Shown here: one piece after another, positions 62,307 to 64,000 of the stretch
Numbering within the stretch: the first letter of the stretch is position 1
How the letters are laid out: the number at the start of each line of letters is the position of its first letter
Source: Chloroflexota bacterium
Lineage (GTDB): Bacteria; Chloroflexota; Anaerolineae; J102
Assembly: GCA_029782215.1 (NCBI GenBank)
Contig: JAKOVD010000127.1
Location: 124,001 to 188,000, forward strand
Reading direction: 5' to 3'
Length of the DNA: 64,000 bases
The notes under the pieces: model-generated
Database searches by the model: none
Seen by the model: the letters and a program-made list of their open reading frames with translations, nothing else
What the model was told of the DNA's origin: nothing
Made by a program: the position numbers and the translations under genes

Positions 62307-62753
62307 TCAGGCGGACGCCGGCGGAGTCGCGGTCACGTGCATCTCATCGATCTGCTCGCGTCGCGGGCGCACGTGGCTCCAGGCGATAAAGGCGAACAAT
62401 GAGAAGAGCAGCACGAGGAAACCCAATCGATAGAGAATGAAGAACCAGGGTTGGAACATGCCGAAGATCCCGAAGACGATCCCGCCGATCAGCACCCGTT
62501 CGATGATCTGCTGTCTGCGCGGATCCACGCGGTCGTTGTACCGTCGCACGATGATGACGATCAACGTGATATACAGCAGCAGGATGCCGACAAAGATGAG
62601 AATGAAGGGCAGCGCGTTCAGAATGATGTTGCGGGTCATCTGCTGGGGCGTGAAAACCGCCGCGATGGCAGGACCGGCAACAAGGCCCAGAACAATGAGT
62701 GCAACGGCGATGACCGGCAGCGCGTAGGGAAAACGGGATGGTTTGGCAGGCAT
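62307..62753 (-). CDS. Uncharacterised small membrane protein
   Basis: 148 residues, no family recognised. Three hydrophobic segments at about 12-34, 44-68 and 85-118 are visible. The Arg-rich [18 protein letters not shown] between segments two and three and [10 protein letters not shown] after the third mark cytoplasmic regions by the positive-inside rule. The ATG at 62753 opens with MPAKPSRF; the longer frame to 62987 lies over the oxidoreductase gene. It sits 24 nt upstream of xylA and is probably co-transcribed with it. Confidence 0.7.
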   Translation of the reverse strand: MPAKPSRFPYALPVIAVALIVLGLVAGPAIAAVFTPQQMTRNIILNALPFILIFVGILLLYITLIVIIVRRYNDRVDPRRQQIIERVLIGGIVFGIFGMFQPWFFILYRLGFLVLLFSLFAFIAWSHVRPRREQIDEMHVTATPPASA

Positions 62754-62841
62754 AGATAACCTCAGGGACTGGCCGGGGCTGGGAGGCCCGCCTGGACGGG
62801 CCCCCCAGCCGTGTGGACTGCAATACGCATGCAGTGGCGCG

Positions 62842-64000
62842 CTAGTACTTGATGTCGGCGACGCGCCGGCTGGCTGCCGACTCGAGAATGGCATCGCACA
62901 CCACGGCGGCGCGGTAGCCATCCTCGAAGGTGGCGCCGTGTGGGCCGACCGGACGGTCGTTGACGATGCAGTCGAACAGGTGGGCAATCTCGTGAATGAA
63001 CGTGTGTTCCCAACCGATCATGTGCCCGTGCGGCCACCAGTACTCCCACCAGGGATGGTAACCCTCGGAGATGAGCACGTTGTGGAAGCCCTGGGTTTCC
63101 TTGGGCTGCTCACCCACCCAGAACACTTCCAGCTCGTTCATCCGCTCCAGGTTGAAGCGCACGCTGCCCTTCTCGCCGTTGATCTCGAAGCAATTGAAGT
63201 TCTTGCGGCCGCCGGCGAAGCGGGTGGACTCCAGCGTGCCCACGGCGCCGTTCTCAAACTCCACGGCGGCCACGAAGGCATCGTCGACGTCCACCTTGCC
63301 CATGCCCTTGCCGTCGCCGAGGGGGCGATCCTCGATGAAGGTCTTGGTGAAGGCAGCCACGCTCTTCATCCCACCCACCAGGTAGTGAGCCAGGTCGATG
63401 ATGTGCGCGCCCAGGTCGCCCAGGGCGCCGCTTCCCGCCTGCTTTTTATCCAACCGCCAGATCATGGGCGTGCCGTAGTGAGGCATGATCCATTCCTGGA
63501 GGTAGACGGCGCGGAAGTGGTAGATCTGGCCCAGGGCGCCCGAATCGATCAGGTTGCGGATCTGGCGCACCGCCGGCACGAAGCGGTAGTTGAAAGCCAC
63601 CATGTGCTTGACGCCGGCCTTGTTGACGGCATCCAGCATCGTCTTCGATTCCGCGGCGGTGCGGGCCAGGGGCTTCTCGCAGAGGATGTGCTTGCCCAAC
63701 TGCGCCGCCAGGATCGAAGGCTCGGCGTGGGTGTCGTTGGGACCGCCGTTGTCGAAGAGCTGCACGGCAGGATCTTCGAGCATCGCCCGCCAGTCTGTGT
63801 AGTACTTCTCATAGCCGAAACGCGTCGCCGCCGCCGCCGTGGCAGCCTCGTTGCGTCCGGCAATGGCCACCAGGCGCGGGATCGCGGGCGGCGGGTAGAT
63901 CATATAGGGAAGGGTCTTGAAGGCATTACTGTGGGCTTTGCCCATGAAGGCGTAGCCCAGCATGCCCACGCCGATCTCGGGTGTGGCGCCTTCGGCCGCG
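62842..64000 (-). CDS. Gfo/Idh/MocA-family oxidoreductase (5' end outside the window)
   Basis: More than 375 residues. N-terminal Rossmann fold GVGMLGYAFMGKAHSNAFKT with the nucleotide glycines, then KHILCEKPLA with the catalytic Lys, and a C-terminal alpha/beta domain with GALGDLGAHIIDLAHYLVGG, a family motif. It oxidises or reduces sugars and inositols with NAD(P). The open frame continues past the right edge (residues before the first in-window Met continue the beta strand), so the true start is probably outside. It heads the minus-strand island that contains xylA and xylB. Confidence 0.88.
   Translation of the reverse strand, partial: AAEGATPEIGVGMLGYAFMGKAHSNAFKTLPYMIYPPPAIPRLVAIAGRNEAATAAAATRFGYEKYYTDWRAMLEDPAVQLFDNGGPNDTHAEPSILAAQLGKHILCEKPLARTAAESKTMLDAVNKAGVKHMVAFNYRFVPAVRQIRNLIDSGALGQIYHFRAVYLQEWIMPHYGTPMIWRLDKKQAGSGALGDLGAHIIDLAHYLVGGMKSVAAFTKTFIEDRPLGDGKGMGKVDVDDAFVAAVEFENGAVGTLESTRFAGGRKNFNCFEINGEKGSVRFNLERMNELEVFWVGEQPKETQGFHNVLISEGYHPWWEYWWPHGHMIGWEHTFIHEIAHLFDCIVNDRPVGPHGATFEDGYRAAVVCDAILESAASRRVADIKY

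Overview
The window is GC-rich bacterial chromosome (my estimate, about 64% GC) with dense, operon-like gene packing. No rRNA, tRNA, phage, insertion sequence or CRISPR array was seen. The gene content fits a Chloroflexota bacterium of the Anaerolineae, Caldilineae or Ardenticatenia type: a CrtB/CrtI carotenoid pair beside an FeS-type photolyase, large Thr-Pro-linker surface proteins with CSLREA, beta-helix and PPC modules, META-domain lipoproteins, and a SAM-I riboswitch on metY-metX-metW. The phylum is inferred from these family combinations; there is no 16S gene here to confirm it.

Layout. 1-3.4 kb: a glycine-betaine-type ABC importer, with the binding-protein tail converging on a duplicated ProW permease and ProV. 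3.6-8.7 kb: a one-carbon/corrinoid operon (small 'virulence factor' family protein, RACo-like ferredoxin/ASKHA activator, corrinoid protein, MetV, MetF, YbaK). 8.8-14.1 kb: a light and oxidative-stress block (phytoene synthase, hydrolase, phytoene desaturase, photolyase) whose last gene is bracketed by dispersed repeats. 14.4-18.4 kb: an MFS exporter with a strong promoter and a palindromic operator, a small membrane protein, a PucC-like MFS protein and a TetR regulator. 18.4-22.3 kb: metY-metX-metW on the minus strand behind a SAM-I riboswitch and terminator. 22.4-30.8 kb: a seven-META-domain lipoprotein, a WecG-type glycosyltransferase, a class V aminotransferase, an FHA-TM-LysM protein, a cupin and a UroD-like protein. 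30.8-36.1 kb: AI-2E exporter family protein, DksA/TraR-lspA-rluD, and rplU-rpmA-rpmE-tdk. 36.6-43.5 kb: a single 2298-residue secreted multidomain protein.

43.6-64 kb is one long minus-strand catabolic island: Gfo/Idh/MocA dehydrogenase, membrane protein, xylA, xylB, a XylA-like paralogue, an FAD oxidase plus Fe-S subunit, three sugar-phosphate isomerase/epimerase proteins, a creatininase-family protein, LarA, a TauE-like permease fused to a 14-blade WD40 region, two Tm-1-like (UPF0261) proteins and a PEP-hydrolase-family TIM barrel. A higBA toxin-antitoxin pair interrupts it. It looks like a sugar or sugar-acid utilisation cluster of uncharacterised substrate and is the best candidate here for an undescribed pathway. 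Many of its spacers carry their own short palindromic or tandem repeat.
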